Of a DNA stretch of 64,000 nt, positions 19,553-29,261 are shown one piece after another; position 1 is the stretch's first letter; each line of letters begins with the position of its first letter. The DNA lies in assembly GCF_000427295.1 (NCBI RefSeq), contig NZ_ATNM01000064.1:62001-126000 (forward strand), given 5' to 3'. This DNA is from Cyclobacterium qasimii M12-11B (GTDB taxonomy: Bacteria; Bacteroidota; Bacteroidia; Cytophagales; Cyclobacteriaceae). The notes beneath the pieces are model-generated. The model searched no databases and was not told the origin of the DNA. It saw nothing but the letters and a program-made list of their open reading frames with translations. The position numbers and the translations under genes were made by a program.

Positions 19553-20665
19553 ATGAAGAAAATCAAATTGTTCCTCCTTCTGCCACTTCTTATACTCAGC
19601 TTTGCCTTTATCCAAGGAAAGGTCTTTGAGAATCCAGAGAAACTGGTCAATAACCATGAGGAACATTACTACAGTATGGAAGATTTTGCTACTGTTAGAA
19701 AATTTGACATTCATATTCATCTCAATACGGAGGAGGAATTTTTCATGGAGCAGGCGCAGGAAGATAATTTTCGCTTCTTGGACATAATTGACGACCGGCC
19801 ATTTGGCGTCCCCATGAAGAAACAGCAAAAAATCGCCAATGGACATTTAAAGCATTTTTCCAAAAACATGGCCTTGGCAACCACCTTTTCGGTCAAAGAT
19901 TGGGGCAAGGCCAACTGGGCTAAAAACACCCTAAAAAATCTGGAAAAATCCTTATCGGAAGGTGCAGTAGCTGTCAAAATCTGGAAAAACATCGGCATGG
20001 ACTTGAGGGATGAGAATGGTGATTTTGTAATGGTCGACGATGAACAACTTGATCCCATTCTAGATTACCTTATTGAAAACAACATTCCCTTATTGGGGCA
20101 TAATGGTGAACCGAGAGATTGTTGGTTGCCCTTGGAGGAAATGACATTTAGTCAAGGCTACTACGGTGCGCATCCTGAATACCACATGTACTTGCATCCG
20201 GAATATCCTTCTTATCAGGATCAGATCGATGCAAGAGACAATATGCTTGAAAAGCACCCTGAGCTCACTTTTATGGGCGCCCACTTGGGCAGCTTGGAAT
20301 GGAGCCTTGATGAGTTGGCAAAACGACTGGATAAATTTCCAAACATGTACGTGGATTTAACACGCCTTTCCAATTTGCAATTTCATACTTTTAATGACAG
20401 ACAGAAAACCAGGGCCTTTTTTATTAAATATCAGGACAGGCTTATTTATGGGACCGACAGTCAGATCAATCCTACAAAGGATCCTGAGGCATTCAAAAAA
20501 AGCATCCATGACAGGTGGATAAGTGAATGGAAATTCTATGTGACAGATGAGGAGATCCGTTTAGCCAATTTTGGCACCTTGTCTGGATTAAAGTTACCAA
20601 CTGAGGTAGTGGATAAAATCTATTCAAAAAATGCTTTGCGCCTATTGGGGCTTCAAAATTGGTAA
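19553..20665 (+). CDS. Amidohydrolase family protein (amidohydrolase-2 type), exported
   Basis: A 370-aa TIM-barrel amidohydrolase with a signal peptide (MKKIKLFLLLPLLILSFAF). The first metal motif is KFDIHIHLN, followed by LLGHNGEPRDCW, MGAHLGSLEW and LIYGTDSQINP, where the last Asp is the catalytic acid. Members of this group perform hydrolysis or non-oxidative decarboxylation and are usually cytoplasmic, so export is notable. It lies 131 bases after the CehA-like gene and 21 bases before the next gene, consistent with one operon. Confidence 0.88.
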   Translation: MKKIKLFLLLPLLILSFAFIQGKVFENPEKLVNNHEEHYYSMEDFATVRKFDIHIHLNTEEEFFMEQAQEDNFRFLDIIDDRPFGVPMKKQQKIANGHLKHFSKNMALATTFSVKDWGKANWAKNTLKNLEKSLSEGAVAVKIWKNIGMDLRDENGDFVMVDDEQLDPILDYLIENNIPLLGHNGEPRDCWLPLEEMTFSQGYYGAHPEYHMYLHPEYPSYQDQIDARDNMLEKHPELTFMGAHLGSLEWSLDELAKRLDKFPNMYVDLTRLSNLQFHTFNDRQKTRAFFIKYQDRLIYGTDSQINPTKDPEAFKKSIHDRWISEWKFYVTDEEIRLANFGTLSGLKLPTEVVDKIYSKNALRLLGLQNW

Positions 20666-20686
20666 CCAGGAATAATAAAATATTCT

Positions 20687-21961
20687 ATGCAAAATATGAC
20701 ACGACGTGAATTCACGAAAAAATCGGCACTACTAGGCAGCGGACTTGCCGCTTCCACTTTAGTAGCCTGTGAGGGAACGAAAACCATTCGCAATGATGAG
20801 TTGAAGGTGACCCTACCTAGACCAATTCAGATCGTAATAGATGATGTTGGCTGGTGGTCAGGGGAAGATGGCCATACACGTCAGGAACCCTACCGAACAG
20901 GTATCAACCGAAACCATGTTCCTGCCGATTATCAGGCAATAGTTGAACTTGGAGAAAAATTGGGCGTAAGACCGCAAGCTGCAACAATCCTCTGTGAATG
21001 GGACAGAGAAAACATACTTCGAAACCTCCCCACAAGCACCTGGATGCGGGAAAAATGGGACAACAGCAATTGGGTTGGTCCATGGTTGGATGAGGCTGCC
21101 GCTATAATTAGGGACAATCAAAATCATTATGAGCTAACCATGCATGGCGTGGGGCATGAATATTGGGAGGGTAAAAATGCCACCAGAGCAGAATGGGCAG
21201 ACAGTTTTGGAACAATGCGTCCCCTGGATCAAGTAGAACTTCACCTGGATTACTATGAAAAATTGTTGGAGCAAAATCAATTGGGGCCGTTCCCTACTTC
21301 TTTTGTCCCTACCGCTTTTTTACATGGGTTTGGTTTGACAGGTGCACATAAAACCAGCATGGCGGCAGTTATCAAGAAACGTGGGATGAATTATATCAAC
21401 ACCCCTTTTTATAATATGTACAATGCCGAAGGTGCACAGTATGGATTATTCGGGATTGACGATGGTATATTGACCGTAGACCGGGGAAAAGATCTGCTTG
21501 ATTGGGATGTTTTTGGTGGAAAACCAAGCGGAATACTTACTGGCTCCACTTGTGGTTTACATTGGCCCAATATGCTGCATGCAGACCCAAGTCGCAATTC
21601 AGAAATTGTCGATGGCTGGGTAAAACACCTGGCGCCATACAATGATAAACCAGAAACGTTATTGGCCAGGAACTCTTCCTCGTTTAGAAATCAGCTTGTA
21701 CATCATGTGTGCACAAAAGTGGCCCTTCATGAAAATAAGATTAACATCGATTTTCTGGAAACCAATAAACTGCAGGATCAACTCAATGAAAATCCATTGA
21801 CCATCAAGATCGAATCCAAAAGAAAGTTAACTTTCACTTCTGATGATGTAACGCTAACTGATTCAGAAATTCTTAAGGAAAAAGACAATTACCTGTATAC
21901 TTTGGAAATCGAAAGTGTGAATGGTCTGGAGAAAGCTGTGGTAAACTTTGTAGCATCCTAA
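20687..21961 (+). CDS. Tat-exported polysaccharide-deacetylase-like protein
   Basis: A 424-aa protein with a twin-arginine signal (TRREFTKKSALLGSGLAAS) ending in a lipobox-like VACEG. The mature protein begins with PIQIVIDDVGWWSGEDG, resembling the Asp-Asp metal motif of NodB-type polysaccharide deacetylases, and later has LTMHGVGHEYWEG, resembling the THxxxH-type second motif. It looks most like the DUF2334-type branch; this is a by-eye assignment. A start at the internal ATG (20696) is equally possible and keeps the Tat signal. It begins 21 bases after the amidohydrolase, so the two are probably cotranscribed. Confidence 0.7.
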   Translation: MQNMTRREFTKKSALLGSGLAASTLVACEGTKTIRNDELKVTLPRPIQIVIDDVGWWSGEDGHTRQEPYRTGINRNHVPADYQAIVELGEKLGVRPQAATILCEWDRENILRNLPTSTWMREKWDNSNWVGPWLDEAAAIIRDNQNHYELTMHGVGHEYWEGKNATRAEWADSFGTMRPLDQVELHLDYYEKLLEQNQLGPFPTSFVPTAFLHGFGLTGAHKTSMAAVIKKRGMNYINTPFYNMYNAEGAQYGLFGIDDGILTVDRGKDLLDWDVFGGKPSGILTGSTCGLHWPNMLHADPSRNSEIVDGWVKHLAPYNDKPETLLARNSSSFRNQLVHHVCTKVALHENKINIDFLETNKLQDQLNENPLTIKIESKRKLTFTSDDVTLTDSEILKEKDNYLYTLEIESVNGLEKAVVNFVAS

Positions 21962-22027
21962 GGATTAAATTTTTAAATTCTATTCAGCTAATAAATTATG
22001 TGGAACCTAAAATCAGTCACCCATAAA

Positions 22028-22759
22028 ATGAGACTTAAAAATTCAATGATTCTTGGCGCATTAATGTTGTTCATGCAGTGTGCTGAGAAAACAGCTACAG
22101 ATTATACAATTGAAGCATCCTTCGCCTCTAAGGCTCCTGTAATTGATGGCAAAGCCGATGAGCCCATTTGGCAACAAGCAAAACCTATAGCACTAAAGGA
22201 AAATCGTTCTGGAAAGGAAGTATTAGAACCAGGACTACAAACCCATGTCAAGGCATGTTATGATGACAGCACCTTGTACTTTTTATTTGTCTGCAATGAC
22301 CCAGATATTTGGGCTGCTTTTACACAACGCGATGAATATCTGTGGGAAGAAGAGGTTGTGGAAGTATTTATCGATGTAGATGATGTGCCTGAGACCTATG
22401 TAGAAATCGAAGTTTCCCCTTCCAATGTCCTTTTCGACAGTTATATTGTTGATCCTGAAAATATTGATGTTCCAGCTACAGCAAGATTTAACTTACCTCG
22501 TTTAAAAACGGGCGTAACCGTACAGGGAACACTCAATCAGCGTGAAGACCTTGATAGCAGTTGGACTGTAGAAATGGCCATACCCTTTGAAGACTTGGCC
22601 ACTGCAACTACTGAGAATGTAGGCCCTGAGACTGAAATCAAGCTCAACTTTTATCGATTGGATAAAAACCAAGGAGAAGAACCGACCTCCTATGCTTGGT
22701 CACCAACAGGTAAAAGTTTCCACAAACCATCTGTTTTTGGGAAACTCGTTTTTAAATAA
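22028..22759 (+). CDS. CBM9-like (carbohydrate-binding family 9-like) lipoprotein
   Basis: A 243-aa lipoprotein with signal MILGALMLFMQCAEK. The frame is open from 21998, but the ATG at 22028 (MRLKNSM) gives the better signal. The mature domain matches the CBM9/DOMON-like_type9 pattern: APVIDGKADEPIWQQAKPI at the start, ACYDDSTLYFLFVCNDPDIW, VVEVFIDVDDVPETYVEIEVSPSNVLFD, and WTVEMAIPFEDL. Such single-domain proteins bind sugars or heme-like ligands at the cell surface. It follows the deacetylase-like gene and closes the exported group. Confidence 0.85.
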   Translation: MRLKNSMILGALMLFMQCAEKTATDYTIEASFASKAPVIDGKADEPIWQQAKPIALKENRSGKEVLEPGLQTHVKACYDDSTLYFLFVCNDPDIWAAFTQRDEYLWEEEVVEVFIDVDDVPETYVEIEVSPSNVLFDSYIVDPENIDVPATARFNLPRLKTGVTVQGTLNQREDLDSSWTVEMAIPFEDLATATTENVGPETEIKLNFYRLDKNQGEEPTSYAWSPTGKSFHKPSVFGKLVFK

Positions 22760-23110
22760 ATTGATATTATCATTTTCAAGAAGGGAGTTTGATTCATTCA
22801 TCTTATTTTAAAGTTACCCCTCCCAATATTCTCTTTTATTGACAATGGATTCGCCTAAAACAAAGAAATAAAACCAAAAGCAAGGTTGAAATCTTTAACA
22901 TTGAAAATTTACGAGGATCAGAATCCCCTCCACATTCCCCTTATAATTGCTATTAAAATAACAACTAAATATTTTTGGATAATACATTAAAGTAAAGTAT
23001 TTTTAGAAAGCTTCATACAAAAATCACGACAGCCCCCTATATTTCTAGTGCTTTTGTAAAGCTGATAACGAGACATTTAGCGTTTTTAAGTGTGTTTTTT
23101 TAAAAAAATT
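22760..23110 (+). other. AT-rich gene-free stretch
   Basis: These 351 bases lie between the CBM9-like lipoprotein and the outer-membrane-type gene. No ORF, repeat or hairpin stands out; the downstream half is AT-rich and should include the promoter of the next gene. Confidence 0.5.
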
Positions 23111-24345
23111 ATGAAAATAAACAAGCTACTGGCTGCAGCTATTTGCTGTTTTTTTGCTACCTCCTATTGGACTTTTGGTCAGGATGTAAACCAGGATTAC
23201 ATCATCAATCAGGAGGATCATAAAATTTATGGTACAATCAAAAAATCATTTGATTTTAACAAAGCCAATTCTATCCCTTTCATTACGAACGAAGGAATAA
23301 AAACCAGGTACACTCCCAATGATATTAAAGGATTTGGATTGGCAAATGGAAGACAATTTAAAAGCAGACATCTACCTGAAAAGGAAGAGGAGGGGTTTGT
23401 TTTTTTCAAATTATACTAAAAGGGAATGTCAGCCTTTTGAGTTATAAAAATCGATATTTTATAGAAAATGAGGACTATTTTCTGCAGTTGGACAAAGTTG
23501 ATGAAGCAAGAGATGTCGATGGGAACCTTGTAAGAGCAAGAGACAGGGAGTATATGGGCTTTTTAAGTTATATGCTTTACGGGCCATGCGGTGATGTACT
23601 ACAGAAAAAGATTTCAACCACCAGCTTATCCGAACAAGAATTAATTTCAACTTTTAAGATCTATTACGAATGTGAACAAATACCCTACGAACTGAATGTG
23701 AAAAACTTACCTTTTGTGAGGGCCTCTCTGGTCGCAGGCACGGGGATTTCTTTAACCCAATCCAACCTGACAAAAGACTCCTTTGATGAAATACCCCATG
23801 TTTTTGATACCCAATACAACCCATTTATAAGCCTTGGAGTGAAGCTTGATCAATGGAGACGGTTGCCGCGTTTTTCATTTGATACAGGTATTGCTTATAC
23901 AAAAAAGAACAATGTCATCAATATGGAATTGTTTAAACCAAACCAGAGGTATTCCGCTACTGAAGAATTTTCAAGGTCAAGTTTAATTGTACCCATCTTC
24001 ATCAACTACCTGTTTTATCGAACGAAAAAAAATGAATTCTACCTTGGTGCAGGCACTGTAATTCGGACCAATACCTTAGAAAGCAAGTTTAGCATTATAG
24101 ACTATAAAATCACTTATGAGCCAGTTACGGTAAGGCTCTCTGAAGAATCTGTTTTAACTTATTCATCGGCTAAGCTTTCGCCCGCAATAAAGTTAGGCGT
24201 CAACTTCCTCTTTAACCAAAAATACGGTATAGTATCTGAGTTTCAATTGGAGCATATCTCAAAGGAATATACAATTGATTTAAGTACTCGCCAATCTTAC
24301 TACAATTCCCTTGTTGCATCTTACATGATAGGTTTTAGATTATGA
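23111..24345 (+). CDS. Outer-membrane beta-barrel-type protein (frameshifted as written)
   Basis: A signal peptide (KLLAAAICCFFATSYWTFGQ) is followed by a small beta domain (YIINQEDHKIYGTIKKSF) and then a C-terminal barrel-like region with alternating aromatic strands (FYLGAGTVIRTNT, LSPAIKLGVNFLF, YNSLVASYMIGFRL ending on an aliphatic/aromatic strand). As written the frame stops at 23419 and resumes from 23437 in another frame. Adding one T to the run at 23400-23406 gives FVFFQIILKGNVSLLSYKNRYF and a 411-aa protein. This layout is common in Bacteroidota membrane-biogenesis-like proteins of unknown role. It overlaps the next lipoprotein gene by 4 bases (ATGA), so the two are translationally coupled. 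Confidence 0.75.
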
Positions 24346-24728
24346 AAAGACAATTTATTTTTATTGGACTGTTGTTGGTAATCTCCCTTTTAAGCGCCTG
24401 TGAACAGGAGGAATTGTCACCTAGGACGAACCCCAGATTTAGTGCGACTTCTATTCAAAGTATTGATGAAACAGGGGTAGAATTTATCTCTAAAATCTAC
24501 GATTTTGGTAGCGAGGAGATTATTGAATATGGCTTCCTTTATAGCTTAAATGACTATCCTATTATAGAAAATTCCGAGGTGATTTCGAAAGTCGGAAAAC
24601 CTGAAAATCAGTTTTCCATGAAAGTCGAAAATTCTTTAGCCAAAGGACAGAACTATTATGTGGTCGCCTTCATTCAAACCAGCACTGAAAGGGTATATTC
24701 AGAACCAATTGGATTTGTAAGTCCATAA
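24342..24728 (+). CDS. Small lipoprotein with a fibronectin-III-like domain
   Basis: A 128-aa lipoprotein (signal GLLLVISLLSAC, Cys20). The mature part reads as a single beta-sandwich with the pattern ATSIQSIDETGVEFISKIYDFG, YGFLYSLND and NYYVVAFIQTSTERVYSEPIGF, resembling the Fn3-like domains frequent in Bacteroidota surface lipoproteins. The start overlaps the stop of the preceding barrel gene by 4 bases, which suggests a partner role at the outer membrane. No catalytic residues are visible. Confidence 0.78.
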   Translation: MKRQFIFIGLLLVISLLSACEQEELSPRTNPRFSATSIQSIDETGVEFISKIYDFGSEEIIEYGFLYSLNDYPIIENSEVISKVGKPENQFSMKVENSLAKGQNYYVVAFIQTSTERVYSEPIGFVSP

Positions 24729-25183
24729 GCACCATGCTTCATTTAGGAAGTACCACTGAATGATAGGGATACCTTACAGTGCTGGACAGTAAGCGAAGTA
24801 AACTCGATATACAGTACGCTTTGAAATTTAAAAAACATGATAACAGAGTTATCAGTATTGAGAAAATTCCTTCTGAAACAAAACCCTGATAAAATACTCT
24901 GAGAGCATTCGTTTTTTCCAAAGTAAGTTTGATTTTGGAATTAAACTGGAAATACTTAAAATTGGAAAATTAGCGATCCCTTACAGAAATTTCAATTAAC
25001 AGAAAGAAGTGAAGTAGATGCAAAAAAGCGCCTCCTCTGAAATTAAATTAAAATCAATGGGGAAAATATTGAGTTAAAAGCTTTAAATTAAATCCTGATT
25101 ACTAAAATTTCAACTCCCTCGTGAGGATTGAAAAATGATAAGGGTGAAAACCCTTCTGTGCATCTTATTAAATTAAACGCTCA
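24729..25183 (+). other. Gene-free stretch
   Basis: These 455 bases contain no supported gene; the only ORFs are short and lack the codon pattern of the neighbours. No repeat related to the right-hand repeat family is present. It could be a decayed gene, but nothing recognisable remains. Confidence 0.45.
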
Positions 25184-26761
25184 ATGAAATTAAGCTTTCT
25201 TACCATCCTTATCCTATTTGTTACAAACACCTTTGCTCAAAACGACCCCGCCTGGGACAATACTCAAATTGAAAACTGGCCGGAGGAATGTTCGAGAATA
25301 ATGATTCCATCTACCTTAGATGGAAAAAATCAGCCCGCGATTTTTTACGCTGCAAAGCAAAAAAATCGACCTTTGATTGTAAGCTTGCACACCTGGAGTG
25401 CCAATTACGAACAGCAAGATGTATTGGTAGATGAGAGCATAAAAAAGGATTATAATTATATACACCCTGATTTTAGGGGGCCTAACAAAACCTTTGAAGC
25501 CCTTGGGAGCGAATTTGTAATTCAGGACATTGAAGATGCCATAGCCTACGCCATAGAACACGGCAATGCGGACCCCAACAATATTCACGTGGTAGGAACG
25601 AGCGGTGGTGGACATGCTACCTTACTTACCTATATGAATACCAATTATCCTGTAAAGACGTTTTCAGCATGGGTGCCTATCTCGGATATTAACAAGTGGT
25701 ATTACGAGTCAGAAGGAAGAGGAAATAATTATTCCTTAAACATCGCAAGGGCAACTGTCAAAGGGGCTGACTTTAGCAATGAGGACTACTTTTTAGATGA
25801 AGAAGAGGCGATAAAACGTTCTCCAATCCACATGCCCACACCCATAGAAAAGCGTAAAAACAGCAAGCTCTATATCTACGCTGGAATCCACGATGGGTAC
25901 ACCGGATCAGTACCCATTACCCAATCATTAGATTTTTACAATAAGGTAGTTGCGGATTTTGACGCATTAGAGAAGAAGGCAATCATTCCTCAGGAAGATA
26001 TTATTGAGATGCTCGCTTCCAGAAATTTTATAGCCACTGATAAAGACAGCATTGCTGACAGGCTAATCCACTATCAAAAAGCCTACAAGGATTTGGTTAA
26101 ACTTACCATTTTTGAAGGCACACATGAGTGCCTAACGAGCGTAGCTTTAGATCAGGTAGAAGTTGACAAAGTTTTAGCCATTGGCGATTCGAATGGAGCC
26201 AAAGAACATGGCTGGGTCGACCAATTAAAAAAAGCCAATTTTGAGGATTTCATCTACAACACCAGCATTTCCGGAAACACCATAGGTTTCAATAACAATG
26301 GCCAGGAAAAGCTCAACACATTACTTAATGTGGATCGGTACATGAATGAGGCAGATCAGAATTTACATGGTTTGGACAAGGTTGTGATTATGCTTGGCAC
26401 GAACGATTGTAAGGCAGTTTTTGAGCCAAGAAAAAATGAGATTCCCGACAACATGGCCAGTCTGATAAAACAGATAAAATCACATCCGGTTTACCTGAAA
26501 TACCATCCGGAAATTTTTGTGATTTCACCTCCACCCTGCGGAGACGATCATATAATGAAGGAGAAATACCACGGTTCTTCCGAAAGAGTGAAAGCGTTGC
26601 TACCTAAATTCAAAAAAGTGGCAGAATCAAATGACTGTACCTACATTGATATCTTTACGACCTTGGCTCCTCAGTGGGCTTCCTTAGCCAAAGATGGCAT
26701 TCATCCCGAAGAAGATGGTCAGATTATGATGTCAAAAATAATAGAGAAACAAATCAATTAA
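25184..26761 (+). CDS. Exported alpha/beta hydrolase fused to SGNH/GDSL esterase
   Basis: A 525-aa exported protein (signal LTILILFVTNTFAQ) with two complete hydrolase modules. Residues about 20-325 form an S9-peptidase-like alpha/beta hydrolase with nucleophile elbow VGTSGGGHA (Ser140), IYAGIHDGYTG as the acid region and EGTHECL as the probable His. Residues about 330-525 form an SGNH hydrolase: block I AIGDSNGAKEHGW (Ser336), block III MLGTNDC and block V DGIHPEE (Asp504, His507). Two esterase active sites in one chain suggest concerted removal of different ester substituents, for example acetyl and feruloyl groups from a polysaccharide; this is inference. Isolated gene with 156 bases to the next. 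Confidence 0.85.
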   Translation: MKLSFLTILILFVTNTFAQNDPAWDNTQIENWPEECSRIMIPSTLDGKNQPAIFYAAKQKNRPLIVSLHTWSANYEQQDVLVDESIKKDYNYIHPDFRGPNKTFEALGSEFVIQDIEDAIAYAIEHGNADPNNIHVVGTSGGGHATLLTYMNTNYPVKTFSAWVPISDINKWYYESEGRGNNYSLNIARATVKGADFSNEDYFLDEEEAIKRSPIHMPTPIEKRKNSKLYIYAGIHDGYTGSVPITQSLDFYNKVVADFDALEKKAIIPQEDIIEMLASRNFIATDKDSIADRLIHYQKAYKDLVKLTIFEGTHECLTSVALDQVEVDKVLAIGDSNGAKEHGWVDQLKKANFEDFIYNTSISGNTIGFNNNGQEKLNTLLNVDRYMNEADQNLHGLDKVVIMLGTNDCKAVFEPRKNEIPDNMASLIKQIKSHPVYLKYHPEIFVISPPPCGDDHIMKEKYHGSSERVKALLPKFKKVAESNDCTYIDIFTTLAPQWASLAKDGIHPEEDGQIMMSKIIEKQIN

Positions 26762-26917
26762 ACCCTAAATAGACCATTATACTGCCTGGCGCTTGTGTCA
26801 GGAGATTGAATACAAGGAAAGTAAAGCCTTAGCCCTCTTTTACCTTATTCACTACCTCACTAACTAGTTAAACCCCGTAAATTGATAGTGTTGAAGGAAT
26901 AGAAAAATAAAACCATA

Positions 26918-28405
26918 TTGGAAAATACCAGAAAATCATCTATAGAAATCAGTAAAGAAGAATTTCGGAAAATTGGACATCAACTAATTGATGATATTTC
27001 TGATTTTATTGATTCAATCGACCAAAAACCTGTCACCCCAAATGAAAGCCCTGGCCAACTACAAAACTTATTGGGGCACTCCCAATTACCCGAAGCGGGT
27101 AAACCTGCCGCCGAGTTAATTTCCAAAGCGACTGAATTATTATTCAACCATTCTTTACTAAATGGGCACCCTAAATTTTTCGGATACATCACTTCTTCTG
27201 CTGCTCCAATTGGCGCATTGGCTGATTTACTAGCTGCCTCAGTTAATCCAAATGTTGGCGCGCATATTCTAAGCCCTATCGCTACTGAGATTGAAAAACA
27301 AACCATTGCCTGGCTGGCTGAATTTATTGGTGTTTCACCAAGCTATGGCGGCCTATTGGTCAGTGGTGGCAATATGGCGAATTTCACTGCATTCCTGGCC
27401 GCAAGAACAGCAAAAGCACCGAAGACTGTCAAAGAAGATGGGCTTGGCAACGCATCTAAAAAATTAACGGTTTACTGTTCTACCACAACACATACCTGGG
27501 TAGAAAAAGCCGCCATTTTATTTGGGCTGGGCACTAAGTCAGTAAGGTGGATCCAAACGGATGCTTCCAATAAAATGGACACTAAAGTTTTAGAAGCCAC
27601 CATCGCAGCGGATTTGAAAAATGATTGTAAACCAATAATGGTAATAGGAACAGCCGGTGACGTAAGCACCGGGGTCGTGGATAATCTGGATGCTATAGCT
27701 ATTATTTGCCAAAAACATGACTTGTGGTTCCATATTGACGGCGCTTATGGTGTGCCTGCCGCAGTTGTTCCAAAGTTCAACTATCTATTCGAAGGAATCA
27801 AAGAAGCAGACTCTATTGCTTTAGATCCGCACAAATGGTTGTACAGTCCTCTTGAGGCTGGATGTACATTGGTAAGGAATCCACAGCATTTAATTGACAC
27901 CTTTAGTTCACATCCTGAATATTACAATTTCAGCAACGGTGGAGACGAAACAACGCAAAATTTCTATGAATACGGACTTCAAAACTCCCGTGGTTTTAGG
28001 GCGCTAAAAGTTTGGCTAGCCTTGCAACAAGTCGGTAGAAGTGGGTATGAAAAATTGATTAGTGAAGACATTGAACTCTCCCAAATGTTATTTGATCTTG
28101 CTGAAAAACATCCTGAATTGGAAGCTGTTTCGCAGAACTTAAGCATTACTACCTTTAGGTATGTCCCACTTAAAAATAGCAAAGACAACAATTATCTGAA
28201 TGCCCTGAATGAAGCCCTTTTGAATGAATTACAAGCTGGAGGAGAGGTTTTTTTATCCAATGCCATTGTTAACGAAAAATATTGTTTGAGGGCATGTATT
28301 GTGAATTTTAGAACCTCCCAAAAGGACATTGAAGAAATCATTGAAATAATTATCCAATCGGGAAGAAGGGCAAATTTAAACCGATCTCAAACAGAAAAAG
28401 GTTAA
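26918..28405 (+). CDS. PLP-dependent group II decarboxylase (aromatic amino acid/tyrosine decarboxylase-like)
   Basis: A 495-aa cytoplasmic enzyme of the pyridoxal-dependent decarboxylase family (DDC/GAD group). The Schiff-base lysine is Lys306 in LDPHKWLY; LLVSGGNMANFTAFLAAR binds the cofactor phosphate; HIDGAYGVPA holds the conserved Asp. The N-terminal FFGYITSSAAPIGALADLLAASVN matches the substrate-loop region of aromatic-L-amino-acid decarboxylases. No ATG is available: the frame begins at a TTG (26918) shortly after an upstream in-frame stop, so a TTG start is used. The product would be an aromatic amine. It is monocistronic as far as can be seen. Confidence 0.9.
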   Translation: MENTRKSSIEISKEEFRKIGHQLIDDISDFIDSIDQKPVTPNESPGQLQNLLGHSQLPEAGKPAAELISKATELLFNHSLLNGHPKFFGYITSSAAPIGALADLLAASVNPNVGAHILSPIATEIEKQTIAWLAEFIGVSPSYGGLLVSGGNMANFTAFLAARTAKAPKTVKEDGLGNASKKLTVYCSTTTHTWVEKAAILFGLGTKSVRWIQTDASNKMDTKVLEATIAADLKNDCKPIMVIGTAGDVSTGVVDNLDAIAIICQKHDLWFHIDGAYGVPAAVVPKFNYLFEGIKEADSIALDPHKWLYSPLEAGCTLVRNPQHLIDTFSSHPEYYNFSNGGDETTQNFYEYGLQNSRGFRALKVWLALQQVGRSGYEKLISEDIELSQMLFDLAEKHPELEAVSQNLSITTFRYVPLKNSKDNNYLNALNEALLNELQAGGEVFLSNAIVNEKYCLRACIVNFRTSQKDIEEIIEIIIQSGRRANLNRSQTEKG

Positions 28406-28516
28406 TAAAAGGGCACTAGAAAAACCCAAGCTAAAGTGATTTCACCAATTAGAACCTTTGGTAAAGTTATTTGAATTCACCTCCTTCAAATTCATCCTAG
28501 CACCAGATTATATTTG

Positions 28517-28535
28517 ATTGTGAGACTTTTGTGAT
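28517..28535 (+). promoter_or_regulatory. Candidate response-regulator binding site (direct repeat)
   Basis: Two GTGA units lie exactly 11 bases apart (28520 and 28531) within ATTGTGAG and ACTTTTGTGAT, just upstream of the response-regulator gene. The 11-mer ACTTTTGTGAT recurs upstream of the gene after the kinase. The 11-base spacing fits tandem binding by an OmpR-type regulator; autoregulation is inference. Confidence 0.4.
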
Positions 28536-28557
28536 ATATTTTTTTCAATATTGTAAA

Positions 28558-29256
28558 ATGGGTGACAAAAAAATACTTCTAATCGAGGACGATAAAGACA
28601 TTGCTGAACTGGTGGTTTTACATTTAAACAATGTGGGCTATGCCGTGGAAAGTGTCAATACCTTTGCCAAAGGAATGGATTGTGCACTTAACAATCAGTA
28701 CCAGCTCATTCTTTTAGATTTAATGCTGCCAGATGGGGATGGGTTAGACATCTGTCGGAATTTAAGAATGGAGAAAATCCAAACGCCCATTGTTATGCTA
28801 ACAGCCAAAACCGAAGAGATTGACAAGGTCTTAGGCTTGGAGTCTGGCGCAGATGATTATATAGGCAAACCTTTTAGTATCCGAGAATTTATCGCAAGGG
28901 TAAAAGCAATTATACGTCGTAGCGCAATATCCATCATCGAAAATGAAACCGAAGTCTTTCAATTCGATAATTTAACGATCAATATTTTTAAGCGTAAGGT
29001 TACCCTCGATGACAAAATACTTGAGCTTACAAAAAAGGAATTTGAACTTCTCTACTTCTTGGCAAAAAACAAGGGAGTAACCTATTCCAGAGAAAAGCTT
29101 CTAAACATAATTTGGGGCTATGAATACGCAGGATACGACCACACAGTAAATTCTCATATCAACCGCCTTCGCGCAAAAATTGAAGACAGCCCTAACAAAC
29201 CCAAATTCATATTAACAGCTTGGGGTGTTGGCTATAAATTTAACGATGAAATATAG
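28558..29256 (+). CDS. OmpR/PhoB-family response regulator
   Basis: A 232-aa two-component response regulator when started at the ATG at 28558 (MGDKKILLIEDDKD); the frame is open from 28531 but that start adds nine residues before the receiver domain. Receiver domain: acidic pocket EDD, phosphoacceptor Asp54 in LILLDLMLPDGDG, conserved Lys in IGKPFSIREF. The C-terminal winged helix is OmpR-type (LTKKEFELLYFLAKNKG, YDHTVNSHINRLRAKIED). The kinase starts 5 bases after its stop, so the pair form one operon. Confidence 0.95.
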   Translation: MGDKKILLIEDDKDIAELVVLHLNNVGYAVESVNTFAKGMDCALNNQYQLILLDLMLPDGDGLDICRNLRMEKIQTPIVMLTAKTEEIDKVLGLESGADDYIGKPFSIREFIARVKAIIRRSAISIIENETEVFQFDNLTINIFKRKVTLDDKILELTKKEFELLYFLAKNKGVTYSREKLLNIIWGYEYAGYDHTVNSHINRLRAKIEDSPNKPKFILTAWGVGYKFNDEI

Positions 29257-29261
29257 CGTTT

